Below, piece by piece: positions 1 through 9,020 of a stretch of 40,047 bases of DNA. The stretch comes from CAZTWC01 sp964617105 [NCBI: uncultured Myxococcia bacterium]. Lineage in GTDB: Bacteria; CAZTWC01. Each line of letters opens with the position of its first letter. Positions within the stretch are counted from its first letter, which is position 1. The DNA is taken from positions 4,737 through 44,783 of the forward strand of contig CAZTWC010000001.1 of assembly GCA_964617105.1 (NCBI GenBank). Reading direction: 5' to 3'. The translations under genes and the position numbers were made by a program. The notes under the pieces were generated by a model. The model was not told the DNA's origin. It ran no database searches and worked only from the letters and a program-made list of their open reading frames with translations.

Positions 1-736
1 GTTTGGCGGCTTTTCTTCCTTTTAAGTCCCAGGAGTAGGTCCGCCATTCCTGATCCTCCTTTAACAAGGGCTTCAGGGTACAATTTTGACAGGCAAAATA
101 TAATTTTTTAGACCGGGGAATGGAGATAGAGATTTTTCCCGCCAACACCGGGGCGTGCAAATTAAGCGGTAAGCGACCGCCCAAAAAAGGATTAAGTTTC
201 TTTTTATCCTCCAGACGGTAGTCTAATTCTATGATCCCCCCTTTTTCTACCCCCAGATGACTGACCACCATCTCGGTCATATCGGTAAAACGGGGTGATT
301 TCTCCAGAGCAAAGGGAGTGGATAGATTGAAACCGTTAGCAGTGGTGTCAACGATTTTACCATTTTTCATAAAGGATCTGGCCCGGATAATTTTTAGTTG
401 CTGCTCCTTCTGGTTAAAGGAGATTATGGGGTCGCAATGGTGATCCACAGCATAAGGGGTAAACAGTTTCTCCTGCTTGTGAACCCGGCGGACTATTTTT
501 CCATCGGGCAGCAATTTTATCTCCAGGGAATAGTTTATGATTAGCGAATCATCCTCAGGATAGGCGGACGCCGGTGGAGCATTCTTGAGAAAGTCCAATC
601 TTTCCCTGGTTCCCTGGTCCCCGCCCTTTGAGGCAGCGAAACCAGTGGGACAGACCAGCAGGGAAATAACTAAAAAGGACAATATTACCAATGTCATGTC
701 AAGTGACTGATGTCGCATATCAATATTTATATTCAA
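1..736 (-). CDS. Exported DUF3857/transglutaminase-like protein, 3' part cut by window edge
   Basis: The reading frame stays open from 736 down to base 1, so only about 245 N-terminal residues are visible. A hydrophobic signal-like stretch (VILSFLVISLLVCPTGFA) is followed by a beta-rich region with the character of DUF3857, the domain that usually precedes a transglutaminase core; the core would lie beyond the left edge. I place the start at TTG 736, because GGAGG sits 8 bases upstream and the TTG overlaps the TGA stop of the upstream gene (TTGA), which suggests translational coupling. An in-frame ATG at 718 has no well-spaced ribosome-binding site. It is the third gene of an ald-led cluster and a probable paralogue of its neighbour. 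Substrate unknown. Confidence 0.72.
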   Translation of the reverse strand, partial: MNINIDMRHQSLDMTLVILSFLVISLLVCPTGFAASKGGDQGTRERLDFLKNAPPASAYPEDDSLIINYSLEIKLLPDGKIVRRVHKQEKLFTPYAVDHHCDPIISFNQKEQQLKIIRARSFMKNGKIVDTTANGFNLSTPFALEKSPRFTDMTEMVVSHLGVEKGGIIELDYRLEDKKKLNPFLGGRLPLNLHAPVLAGKISISIPRSKKLYFACQNCTLKPLLKEDQEWRTYSWDLKGRKAAK

Positions 737-2817
737 TATTTTTTCCTCCCATGACCACTGGTTACAAACTCCAACCTCAAGTTCTGCAACTGCTTGATCT
801 TATCTATTACCTGCTTGAACTGGGGATAATTTTCTGGCATTATACGGCGTCGTTTGATGGTTATTTTTTCGGTTAGTTTCAGTTCTCTTCCGCGCTGATT
901 AAGGGTAAAAGCCAAAGAAGAGGCGGGATTGTCCATTTCCACCGATGCCTGGGGTAATTTTTTCTCTTTCAAACGCCAACTATTAGGAAGTTTTAAGGTT
1001 TCCTGAAATTCCACGTACCAGGCTCCCCTTAACATCACCTGATATTTTCTTTTGGGGTTGTTGCCAGCGTGTAAATAATCACTCATCCGCTTATCATGGG
1101 CAAACAGATGCCTGGCCAGAGGCGGAACCAGAAAATATCTTTTTTCTCCCATTAAAGGATAATCAACCGCCTGAAATTGTATTTGCACCTTAAAGGGGCG
1201 AGAAAGATCTTCCACATCTCCGATCTTCAACTTTTCCAGGGTGGCCTGGGGAGCGATGTTGCTCAACCATTTCTCCACGGTTTTTCTATGTTTATGCTTA
1301 GGCCGAAAGGCAAAAGCGTAACGCAAACGAGATTCAGCATAACCACTGGCCTGAATAGTGATCTCACTTTTAAGGGTGCCCTTCCGGTTGATAACACTTT
1401 TTGCTTTAATCTTTAAGGTGTTGTCCTTTGGATCAAAAGCCGGGGTACACATCAATTTTTCTCCCTCAGGGGTGCCGATAACATAGTTTTGCTCCCCTTC
1501 GGCCCTGGACCAATCATCCCGGGAAAAAGGCGCCCAAGTGGGATCAAGCATCCAAAAGGAGCCGTCACTTTTTTTCAAAGCCACCACACAATGGTTGAAC
1601 TGATCAGCAGGAATCTCTTCTACCCGGGATCCAGCCATGGTCATGGCGGCAAATACTTGGTACCCCGCCGCTTTGAGCATGGTGATCAGCATTCCGGCTA
1701 TATCTTTGCACACCCCGCTTCGATCGTTAAAAGTCATCTCACCAGTGTGAATGGTATAACCTTCCCCCTTTCCCATGGAGATACCCGAATAGCGTATATT
1801 ATGGGCCACCCACCTCAACAGGGCCATCACCTTATCACGATCGGTGGTGAAGCCGCGGGTAACTTCTCGAACCTTGTCCTGAATCTCCTGGTTATATTCA
1901 AACTGAGTTTTGTTAACATTGTAAAACCACCTGGATTTAGCCTGCCAATCAGGTACAGTGGTAAGCACCACCTTGGTAACGCTGTCGGAGTAAGCGGCAA
2001 TTAAATCGCCTCCATAGGCAGCCATCTTTTTTTCCCGGCTTAAAGGGGCAATCTGAATTTTGCTGAAGGTGTAACGGAAATAATTCTCATCAAAGGTGGA
2101 GGAAGTGGATATCTGGCCATTGTAAACCGCAAACTTCAGCGGTTTGTTTTTAGGGGTTTCAAGCTGGTACCTCTTTTCAACCACCGGAAAATGGTCGGCA
2201 AAGTAGACCACGTCATGAAAATGACCCCGCATGGGAGGGATATATCTTTCATCGTTTCCCTGGGTAGTCAAATAGGCTATTTGAAACCCTTTTCGATAGG
2301 TTAAATATTCCAGGCAATCCCCCTCTTTCAGGCCAGGCACTTCCACCAGGTTCATGCGGGCTCCCCAAAAAATAGCCCTCTGCGGTTGAGGCAGATCCCT
2401 TATCTTAGTCAAATCTACAGGGATCACCTCTTTTTCCCCTCTGAGAATCCTTACTTTTTTAATCTCTATGTAGTTGGAGGCTGGGTCGTAATCGAAACGC
2501 AATGTGGCAAATTTGCTGATAGATTCCCTTTTTACAATTTTTACCAGGTGATGGTGAGTTACGTGGCTGAGACCGCTATCCTCCATTTTAACCTCTGTTC
2601 GGTCGAAAATAACTATTGCCTCAGCATCCGGGTATTTGTCTGTTTTACCACCATTTTTTATCAGAGACCAGATCTCCGGGTCGCTGATTTTATTGCTCTC
2701 CTGCGGTTTGGCAACAACGCCGGTTCCCCAGGAGAGATAGAATATAAATAGAAAAATGGTGCTAAAAGCCTTAACCATACTATGAGAGATTACTGGAGAG
2801 AGTATTGCGCGATACAT
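733..2817 (-). CDS. Exported DUF3857 + transglutaminase-like domain protein
   Basis: A 694-residue protein with a hydrophobic signal segment at about residues 15-36. Residues 60-280 form a beta-rich DUF3857-type region, followed by a transglutaminase-like core at about 325-430. The catalytic triad is visible: Cys370 in SGVCKD, His409 in QFNHC and Asp425 in MLDPTW. The C-terminal 260 residues look beta-rich. Proteins of this architecture are exported or periplasmic and their substrates are mostly unknown; the fold is that of Cys proteases and transglutaminases. The gene begins 8 bases after the ald stop, with a G-rich site (AGGGGG) before ATG 2817. A start at Met14 would give a cleaner signal peptide but has no ribosome-binding site. 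Role in the cluster unknown. Confidence 0.85.
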   Translation of the reverse strand: MYRAILSPVISHSMVKAFSTIFLFIFYLSWGTGVVAKPQESNKISDPEIWSLIKNGGKTDKYPDAEAIVIFDRTEVKMEDSGLSHVTHHHLVKIVKRESISKFATLRFDYDPASNYIEIKKVRILRGEKEVIPVDLTKIRDLPQPQRAIFWGARMNLVEVPGLKEGDCLEYLTYRKGFQIAYLTTQGNDERYIPPMRGHFHDVVYFADHFPVVEKRYQLETPKNKPLKFAVYNGQISTSSTFDENYFRYTFSKIQIAPLSREKKMAAYGGDLIAAYSDSVTKVVLTTVPDWQAKSRWFYNVNKTQFEYNQEIQDKVREVTRGFTTDRDKVMALLRWVAHNIRYSGISMGKGEGYTIHTGEMTFNDRSGVCKDIAGMLITMLKAAGYQVFAAMTMAGSRVEEIPADQFNHCVVALKKSDGSFWMLDPTWAPFSRDDWSRAEGEQNYVIGTPEGEKLMCTPAFDPKDNTLKIKAKSVINRKGTLKSEITIQASGYAESRLRYAFAFRPKHKHRKTVEKWLSNIAPQATLEKLKIGDVEDLSRPFKVQIQFQAVDYPLMGEKRYFLVPPLARHLFAHDKRMSDYLHAGNNPKRKYQVMLRGAWYVEFQETLKLPNSWRLKEKKLPQASVEMDNPASSLAFTLNQRGRELKLTEKITIKRRRIMPENYPQFKQVIDKIKQLQNLRLEFVTSGHGRKKY

Positions 2818-2825
2818 CGAGCCCC

Positions 2826-3932
2826 CTATAGATCCAACTTCTGGCAGGGCATATCCAGTGATTCACCCACTGGCATGCAAGTCAGGATACCGTTGTAAGT
2901 ATTGATACCTTTATATAAAGGTAATGATTCCTTGGCCGCAATTTCCAACCCTTGATCCGCAATTTTTACCGCATAACCGATGGTGGTATTGGTAAGGGCA
3001 AAAGTGGAAGTCTGGGAAACTGCACCGGGCATGTTGGCCACGCAATAATGGATGATTCCGTGTTTGATATAGGTAGGATCATCGTGAGTAGTGGGCTTAC
3101 AGGTGGCAATGCATCCTCCCTGGTCTACCGCTACATCTACCACTACAGAGCCATCTTCCATGTCAACCAGCATATCTTCGGTTACCAAAGCGGGAGCCTT
3201 GGCGCCGGGGATCAACACTGCGCCAACTAACAGGTCGGCGTTATTGACCGAGTCTCTGATATTATGGGAATTGGAGTATAAAGTGGTGATAGTAGAGCCA
3301 AAAATATCATCCAGGTAATTAAGCCGGGGTAAATTGACATCCAGGATGGTCACTTGAGCACCAAAACCAACCGCAATTTTGGCAGCGTTAGTGCCAACCA
3401 CACCGCCGCCGATAATTACCACCCGACCACGCCGCACTCCTGGCACTCCACCCAAGAGCACCCCTTTGCCGCCGTGCTCTTTCTCCAGCCGGTAAGCGCC
3501 CTGCTGGATAGACATCCGGCCAGCCACTTCGCTCATGGGCTGCAGAGCCGGCAGAGAACCATCATCAAGTTGAATAGTTTCGTAAGCCACTGCCTTTACT
3601 TTACGTTTTACCAGTTGCCGAACCAATTCGGGAACCGCCGCCAGATGCAAATAGGTGTAAAGTATCTGTCCTTCCCGCATCAATTTGTATTCCGGCTCGA
3701 TGGGTTCCTTGACTTTTACAATCATATCCGCACGCTCCCACACCTCCTCCTTGGTATCAATCATGACAGCTCCAGCCTCGATAAAGGCTTCATTGGAGAT
3801 ACCGCTACCAATTCCGCCATCCTTTTGGACCAACACCTGATGACCATGCTCGGTTAAAGTTTTTACTCCAGCGGGCACCAGCCCAATTCTAAACTCTTTT
3901 ACTTTTATTTCTGTAGGTGCGCCAATAATCAA
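2826..3932 (-). CDS. ald: Alanine dehydrogenase (EC 1.4.1.1)
   Basis: Catalyses the reversible NAD-dependent oxidative deamination of L-alanine to pyruvate and ammonium in the cytoplasm. The 368-residue length fits the family. Expected residues are present: Arg15 (EFRIGLVP), Lys75 (VKVKEP), His96 (YLHLAA) and Asp270 (VDVAVDQGG), plus the Rossmann motif GGGVVG at 175-180 with Asp198 ending the second strand for NAD preference. The start is TTG 3932, since AGGAGG lies 6 bases upstream and no ATG fits. It heads a minus-strand cluster with two transglutaminase-like genes. Co-transcription is likely from the 8-base gap, but a functional link is not obvious; alanine released from peptides is one guess. 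Confidence 0.95.
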   Translation of the reverse strand: MIIGAPTEIKVKEFRIGLVPAGVKTLTEHGHQVLVQKDGGIGSGISNEAFIEAGAVMIDTKEEVWERADMIVKVKEPIEPEYKLMREGQILYTYLHLAAVPELVRQLVKRKVKAVAYETIQLDDGSLPALQPMSEVAGRMSIQQGAYRLEKEHGGKGVLLGGVPGVRRGRVVIIGGGVVGTNAAKIAVGFGAQVTILDVNLPRLNYLDDIFGSTITTLYSNSHNIRDSVNNADLLVGAVLIPGAKAPALVTEDMLVDMEDGSVVVDVAVDQGGCIATCKPTTHDDPTYIKHGIIHYCVANMPGAVSQTSTFALTNTTIGYAVKIADQGLEIAAKESLPLYKGINTYNGILTCMPVGESLDMPCQKLDL

Positions 3933-4079
3933 TTTAGACCTCCTTTTTTGGGTTTTAATAAGATAGTTTTTAAAGTGGAAATAAATAACCCGAGATTAAA
4001 TTCCCAGGAATTATTTTCGTTATTAAAGGCTAATAAGGCAATTTATAATAAACAAATTTTTTAACATAGCAATTACCTT

Positions 4080-4108
4080 TTGACAATAGAAATAAGAGGA
4101 AATACAAT
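4080..4108 (+). promoter_or_regulatory. Sigma-70-like promoter for the CAP-domain gene
   Basis: TTGACA (4080-4085), 17-base spacer, TACAAT (4103-4108). Transcription would begin at about 4114-4116, exactly at the ATG at 4115, so the mRNA would be nearly leaderless. The region is AT-rich, so chance matches are possible. Confidence 0.5.
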
Positions 4109-4114
4109 GATTAA

Positions 4115-4513
4115 ATGTATAAGTTACCGGCCTATATTCTCTTTATATTGATTTTGACAATTACCCATTCCTTTGCAAGCGCCCAGATTATTCCTGCAAT
4201 TTTTTCCCCCCCTGGCCATAGCAAAAAATTGCCAACCAAAGATAAAACTCTGCAAAAAACCGCAGAAAAATTGTGTCACCGTCTTTCTGTAACCAGGGCG
4301 AACTGGGGCTATTTTGAATCGGCCAAAGTAAAAAATGCCTTACCCCAAAATTTACAAGACAAAGTCAACCTGTTGGCTTTATGGTATAAACCAGCGGCTG
4401 ATTTTGGTTCAATTCACCTGCTTTGGCCAGTTGGCCGCTTTAATATTTACGGCCTGGCAAAAACCTTAAAGGGGAATAACAAAATAAAAGAGCCTCTCTA
4501 TCAGCAGAAATAA
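4115..4513 (+). CDS. N-terminal part of secreted CAP-domain protein (frame ends early)
   Basis: Encodes a signal peptide (YILFILILTITHSFASA, about residues 7-23) and roughly 110 residues without a recognised domain, then stops with TAA at 4511. The adjacent frame, one base back, is open from 4480 and runs without a stop into the CAP-domain frame, so the two pieces look like one gene of about 518 codons broken by a single-base loss between 4480 and 4510, or joined by -1 frameshifting. ATG 4115 has no usable ribosome-binding site but lies 6 bases after a TACAAT -10 box. An out-of-frame ATG at 4107 does follow GAGG, but it gives only 14 codons. Confidence 0.6.
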   Translation: MYKLPAYILFILILTITHSFASAQIIPAIFSPPGHSKKLPTKDKTLQKTAEKLCHRLSVTRANWGYFESAKVKNALPQNLQDKVNLLALWYKPAADFGSIHLLWPVGRFNIYGLAKTLKGNNKIKEPLYQQK

Positions 4514-4539
4514 ACTGTCTGGTATGGAGCGGCAACCTG

Positions 4540-5670
4540 GTGGAAGCCAAATGGGAAGTAAAGAATTCCGCAAGCCACCATAAATTGCTAATAGTGGATG
4601 GAACCCGGCGTAAGGATTACTTGCGGATTATGGTGATGGTAAAAGTCGCCCATAGCGTAATAAAACTACCGCTGACCTACAAAGGGGATAAATTTTTTAC
4701 TTCTCTACCGCTGGATAAAGGGCAGGAAGAGTTAACCCTGGAGGTGATGGCCCAGGACTGGCAAGGCCCTTGGACCTCTTATCGGACCAGGATAACTAAA
4801 AAGGAAAACAATCGCCGCCCCAAATCTATCAAGTTGTTGCCCGATTTTGACGGATATCAAGATAGTAAAACGGCAGAGTTGAAACTGTTCTCTTTGACCA
4901 ACAAGTTACGTATCCAAAGAGGCAAGATACCACTAACTCTTCATAAGGGCCTCTCCCATGCTGCCCGGGAACACAGTCGGGAATTGGCCGCTGGTCACAT
5001 TTCTCATCACCTGCCCGAAAAAGGCAGCCTGACAGAGCGATTGAGAGCAGCCGGCCTTTACGCGCCAAATAACAGTGAAAATCTAGCCGTGTATCGATCG
5101 ATTATCGGCGCTTTTGATAACCTGGTGTCCAGTCCTTCCCACTATTACAACCTAATCGACCCCAAAATGAGATCTACCGGTATTGGGGTATATTTAAAGA
5201 ACGGGAACCAGGGTGATAAGTGGCTATATATTACTCAACTATTTGCCGATAATATCCAATCGCTCCCCCCCTTTCTGAGTCAATTGCACAATAAAATCCT
5301 TCAACAAAACCCCAGATTGACTCTCTCTTTTTTCTTGAATGACCTGGCCAATCTTCACCTGGGAGATATGGTCCGAAGCGGCCAGGTTGATTATTACACC
5401 AGATTTCATGGAAACATATACAAAATGGCGGGCGCTGCTTTGCACGAAAGGGGTTATAGCCCAGAAAAGATAAAAGTTGATCTTTATTTAAGCAAAGATA
5501 TAAACCAGATGGCCAATTCGCCATATTTATCGGACAATTCCTTTACCCACTACGGTTTAGACGTCCAACTGGCTCCCCATCCTGATTATAAAGGTAACAT
5601 TTACTGGGGGGTGATCATTTTTGCCAACCTGGCTAATACTAAAATTTATCAATATGAAACAAAACCTTAG
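4540..5670 (+). CDS. CAP/SCP-superfamily domain, C-terminal part of frameshifted secreted protein
   Basis: Residues 109-235 of this frame form a CAP (Cys-rich secretory protein/PR-1/SCP) domain. The visible family marks are a central AAREHSRELA helix with the conserved His, the SENLAVY segment, SPSHYYNLIDPKMRSTGIGV with the second His, and the LYITQLFA strand. CAP domains are typically extracellular and in bacteria are often of unknown activity. The frame starts nominally at GTG 4540 but is open back to 4480, and it lacks its own signal peptide and ribosome-binding site, so it needs the upstream piece (4115-4513). The C-terminal 140 residues are unassigned. It overlaps the next gene by 17 bases. 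Functional only if the frameshift is a sequencing error or is programmed; otherwise a recent pseudogene. Confidence 0.75.
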   Translation: MEAKWEVKNSASHHKLLIVDGTRRKDYLRIMVMVKVAHSVIKLPLTYKGDKFFTSLPLDKGQEELTLEVMAQDWQGPWTSYRTRITKKENNRRPKSIKLLPDFDGYQDSKTAELKLFSLTNKLRIQRGKIPLTLHKGLSHAAREHSRELAAGHISHHLPEKGSLTERLRAAGLYAPNNSENLAVYRSIIGAFDNLVSSPSHYYNLIDPKMRSTGIGVYLKNGNQGDKWLYITQLFADNIQSLPPFLSQLHNKILQQNPRLTLSFFLNDLANLHLGDMVRSGQVDYYTRFHGNIYKMAGAALHERGYSPEKIKVDLYLSKDINQMANSPYLSDNSFTHYGLDVQLAPHPDYKGNIYWGVIIFANLANTKIYQYETKP

Positions 5671-7291
5671 TTTTATATCCGGACTATGGGGCAAAAAATT
5701 GCTCAGGTTCTCTTTGACGATGGTGATGATTATTGCCACTCTTAAGTCAGAAAAAGGTTTTGCCCGCCCAAAGTCCTGTTATCCTAACCCGGATATCCTC
5801 CAAATTGTTCCCGCCAGTTGCCAGGCAGTTATTCTGTTTAAAGACCTATCCGCCTTTATTCGCCAGTTTCAGCGTTCATCTTTGGGAAGGTTATGGAGCG
5901 ATAAAAGGTTAGTCTCTATTTTTCAGAATAAGGAGCCGGCAGATGGATACGGGACATCAAAAAAATGGCTGAAAATTTTCCGCTTAAGTAAAGAAACAGT
6001 TTTTTGTTTCAATTTTAAGGCGGGCCAAACTCCCCAAATATTTTTTGTGAGCCGGTTTGCCAAAGGGAAAAAGTTAACCACTAAAGTGATTCATCGCCTG
6101 AGCACAGGAAAATTACAAACCAAAAAGTTCCATGGAGAAGATATATTTATTACTCAAAACAACCGGTTGGCCTTTTCGTTTCCAACTCCTGCTCAACCCT
6201 CTTGTGAACCCTTGATGGTAGGAGGAAACATCCCAACTTTGGTGGTGAAACTGGTGGAGCAACTAAAGGCCCCTATTTTTCCCGGTCTGGGCTCAAAAGT
6301 CGAGTTTATTACCGCCCTGGACAATTTATCCCATAAAGGAAAAATGACGGCAATAATCACCGGGATGCCGGCTTTGCGCACCTGGCTGGCCCATAAATCC
6401 CCCCTGTTTTACCAATTTACCATGGCTACCGGACTTCACCAGATCCGCAGCCTGACTTTCAGCTGCCAGCCCGATTTAAAACAGGTTCGTTTTTGGCTAG
6501 TAATGGATTTGCGTATCTCGCCCCCAAAAAATATACCCAATAAACCTTTCGACCTTCAAGTAGTCCCTCCCCAACTTCCCTGGCAGGTGGCTTCATATAG
6601 TTGGCTAGGTGTTCATCCCGCCAAAATTTACCACTTTTTTGGCGATTTTACCTACAACCTTACTCCTTTGGCTCTACAGACTTTTTTCCCAGATAAAATT
6701 TTTTGGAAAAATCACCACATTAATCTTGAAAAACAATTGTGGCAATACCTGTCACCCGAGGTGGTAGTGGTCGAACTGAGCCAGACTAAAGAACCACTCT
6801 ATTTTTTTAGCGGCTCCTGGAAAAAAATAGCGCCTTTTTTACAAGAAATAGCGGCTCAACACAAGTGGCTGGAACTTAAAAATGAAAAAAAGGACATTAC
6901 CGGCATCTTTCTTGGTAAAAACCCACGGTTGGATACCGCTTTAAAACCATTTTTGCCCCAATGGGTAAAAGCAACAGAGAATTATATCGTTCTCAGTAAA
7001 GAGAAAAAAAATCTCCGTCTAATTCCCAAACTTAGCAAAACTCTATTGGCGAACAGGAAAATTGGAAACAAACAATTACTGACAAAGCCAAACCTGTTTT
7101 TCTTTCACTCCAATTATAAGAAAAAATGGTTGCCAAAGACAAAGAATTCCTCTGCCCCTCCAAATGAATATGAAAAAGTAGTTTCCGGTAATCTTTTGCC
7201 GGTTAAAAACCTGGTTAAACTAATGAAGGGTGTCATGGTAGGCGGAAGTCTAGAGGGCAGCAAACTGGTAGTTGAAACAGTGATCTATTAG
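5654..7291 (+). CDS. Exported protein of unknown function
   Basis: About 545 residues beginning at ATG 5654, inside the end of the CAP gene. A basic N-terminus (WGKKLLRF) and hydrophobic stretch (SLTMVMIIATL) form a signal segment, followed by a mature protein rich in Lys, Phe and Pro. The opening of the mature region (a VPASCQAVILFKDLSAF stretch, then LGRLWSD) resembles proteins of the DUF3352 type, in which a conserved start precedes repeated beta-alpha units; that resemblance is weak and is my inference. An in-frame TTG at 5621 is less likely because it would put a hydrophobic stretch ahead of the signal. The 17-base overlap implies co-expression with the CAP gene. No enzymatic motif seen. 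Confidence 0.75.
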   Translation: MKQNLSFISGLWGKKLLRFSLTMVMIIATLKSEKGFARPKSCYPNPDILQIVPASCQAVILFKDLSAFIRQFQRSSLGRLWSDKRLVSIFQNKEPADGYGTSKKWLKIFRLSKETVFCFNFKAGQTPQIFFVSRFAKGKKLTTKVIHRLSTGKLQTKKFHGEDIFITQNNRLAFSFPTPAQPSCEPLMVGGNIPTLVVKLVEQLKAPIFPGLGSKVEFITALDNLSHKGKMTAIITGMPALRTWLAHKSPLFYQFTMATGLHQIRSLTFSCQPDLKQVRFWLVMDLRISPPKNIPNKPFDLQVVPPQLPWQVASYSWLGVHPAKIYHFFGDFTYNLTPLALQTFFPDKIFWKNHHINLEKQLWQYLSPEVVVVELSQTKEPLYFFSGSWKKIAPFLQEIAAQHKWLELKNEKKDITGIFLGKNPRLDTALKPFLPQWVKATENYIVLSKEKKNLRLIPKLSKTLLANRKIGNKQLLTKPNLFFFHSNYKKKWLPKTKNSSAPPNEYEKVVSGNLLPVKNLVKLMKGVMVGGSLEGSKLVVETVIY

Positions 7292-7301
7292 TTCCTGTCC
7301 T

Positions 7302-8789
7302 TTATTCGTGGGGCATTTTACCCCTGGGAGCCCGAAAAAATTGCAAGGGAGAATAGAATTGAAAATTGGCAAACCGGCTGGTATAAACACAGGCGTATGC
7401 TTCTACCTGCTTTCCCAACCAACTCTTTTCTGCTCCCTCTTTAAAAAGCATACCCCAATATGGATTAAAATATTTTTCAAACTCCACCTCGGTCTGGTTA
7501 ATTTTTTTAACCGTATCATGCAATTTTTTCCTTTGTTGACTTAATTCCTTGTGAAGTTCTTCAATTGCCCTCAAACATCTCTTTTGATCCTCTTCTTGAT
7601 CACAATTATCATATAGTTCAGTTAGAGATGAAGCCAGCATCTGGTTATAGACCAACTCCTGGTCCAGCCGAAACCGTTTTTCGTCCAAACGACAGAGGCG
7701 TTGAAAGGTTTCAACATTGTGGCTCATTATTCTAATTTCTCGCTCCAATTCCGGAATAATTTGGGCAGTCCGCCAGAGAGAAGACTTTTTAGACCTCAAG
7801 ATATCACCATAAATATGATCCCCCATGTAGAGGATATTATCGCTACCGATTCCGGCCATCTCTTCAAATTCATTCAGGTTTCCGCCCTTTAAAAAACGAG
7901 TTTTGGGGGACGGCACCACTGGCAGTCCCTGATTTTCCCCATCTGCATCCAAATATTCAAAGGAATTATCCTCGATAAAAAAATCGGGCTTTTGGGCGTT
8001 GACAACAATGTAGTTAAAATAGTTTTTCCAGTGGGGATATCCCCGCAAAACCCCCGAGAGCAGATAGTCCATCACTTTATCGGTATAGGAAAAATTAGAG
8101 TTGGTTAATAAGAATAATTTTTTATTGGAAGATCTAAAGCGGTGAAGTATATTGGCCAGTTCACTATCTCTGGCAATATAGCTGGGTAAATCACTGGTAA
8201 TGATTTTTTTCATCGTTCCTTCACGATGCACGCAATCGATAGAAGCGCGGGTCTGCCTATAGACATCCTCATAGGAATATTTTTTAAATTTATTATCATC
8301 GATAAATTGAACCAGGTTGGCGTACAAAGATACCTCGGGTATTGCAAAAAGACAATCAATAGAATGATAACTGTCATCGGGAAGAGATATTTTTTCATTT
8401 TTATAAATCTTTTTCCGGGTATGCTTGCGGATCATTTTGTGGCCGTGCATAACTTTGCCTATAAAGCCATGCTCATCCATTTTCAATAAATTGCCATTGG
8501 GTTTATCCACCACCAGCCCTCTGATAGCCATATTTCGCTGAAAAGGATAATCTTTCAACTGTGAAGGATAGCCATACTGTTCTATCATCATTTGAACGGT
8601 CATATCATAAGCTAACTTATCTATAGCGTCCAAATGGTAAACCGCCAGAGTGTGATCCATGTCAAAGCCTATCATGGTTATTTTATCCAAGCGCAGACTA
8701 CGGTTGACATATATTTGCCGCTGGAGAGGAATCCTCTGCTGTTGATAAGTAGATTTGATAACGTTCAATAAAGACATTTTATTTTCCAT
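7302..8789 (-). CDS. HAD-superfamily 5'-nucleotidase (cytosolic IMP/GMP type)
   Basis: A 495-residue member of the HAD-IG 5'-nucleotidase family (PF05761), which dephosphorylates purine nucleoside monophosphates in the cytosol. Motif I is FDMDHTL (nucleophile Asp43, general acid Asp45), motif II is LLTNSNFSYTD, and the final acidic motif is YMGDHIYGDI. The helical insertion and long C-terminal helical region are present, so the length is normal. It is convergent with the preceding plus-strand gene (10-base gap). ATG 8789 has no Shine-Dalgarno site but lies 7 bases after TATAGT. An internal Met5 has a weak GGA upstream. The exact nucleotide preference cannot be read from sequence. Confidence 0.9.
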   Translation of the reverse strand: MENKMSLLNVIKSTYQQQRIPLQRQIYVNRSLRLDKITMIGFDMDHTLAVYHLDAIDKLAYDMTVQMMIEQYGYPSQLKDYPFQRNMAIRGLVVDKPNGNLLKMDEHGFIGKVMHGHKMIRKHTRKKIYKNEKISLPDDSYHSIDCLFAIPEVSLYANLVQFIDDNKFKKYSYEDVYRQTRASIDCVHREGTMKKIITSDLPSYIARDSELANILHRFRSSNKKLFLLTNSNFSYTDKVMDYLLSGVLRGYPHWKNYFNYIVVNAQKPDFFIEDNSFEYLDADGENQGLPVVPSPKTRFLKGGNLNEFEEMAGIGSDNILYMGDHIYGDILRSKKSSLWRTAQIIPELEREIRIMSHNVETFQRLCRLDEKRFRLDQELVYNQMLASSLTELYDNCDQEEDQKRCLRAIEELHKELSQQRKKLHDTVKKINQTEVEFEKYFNPYWGMLFKEGAEKSWLGKQVEAYACVYTSRFANFQFYSPLQFFRAPRGKMPHE

Positions 8790-8796
8790 ATATTAC

Positions 8797-8802
8797 ACTA
8801 TA
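8797..8802 (-). promoter_or_regulatory. -10 element (TATAGT) directly before the 5'-nucleotidase start
   Basis: TATAGT on the minus strand ends 7 bases before ATG 8789, so the transcript would start at or next to the start codon. The only upstream hexamer at 18-base spacing, TTAGCC, is weak. Confidence 0.35.
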
Positions 8803-8878
8803 GAATAAATATTTTGGCTTGGCTAATTTTAGTTATGATTATTTGCTATATATTTTTTTTTCAAAATGATCTTTTTTT

Positions 8879-8905
8879 TTAAGCTTTTTGCTATGCATCC
8901 GATGT
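8879..8905 (+). promoter_or_regulatory. Sigma-28 (FliA) promoter of flagellin A, copy 1
   Basis: TTAAGCTT (8879-8886), 11-base spacer, TCCGATGT (8898-8905), matching the flagellar sigma-28 pattern TAAAGTTT-N11-GCCGATAA. It leaves a leader of about 165 bases before flagellin A. The same element before copy 2 matches better (TAAAGCTT). Confidence 0.75.
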
Positions 8906-9020
8906 ATAGGTTGAAAGGTTAACGCAATATACATAAGGAGGTAAACAAAAGAAAAAAATTTCCCCGCTCAAACACCAGTGAAGAAAATTTGAAGTTGAAG
9001 TTGAAGTTGTTTTAAATATC

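Noticed and set aside
1489-2004. Long plus-strand frame opposite the transglutaminase gene
   Set aside because: It is the complement of a well-supported gene with intact catalytic residues; its own translation has no recognisable domain or ribosome-binding site.
8931-8960. AAGGAGG far upstream of flagellin A as the ribosome-binding site of another small gene
   Set aside because: No ATG, GTG or TTG follows within 5-12 bases in a frame of useful length.
8989-9010. Three and a half copies of the hexamer TTGAAG in the flagellin A leader
   Set aside because: Too short to be called a repeat array. It is identical in both copies, so there is no sign of length variation or phase switching.
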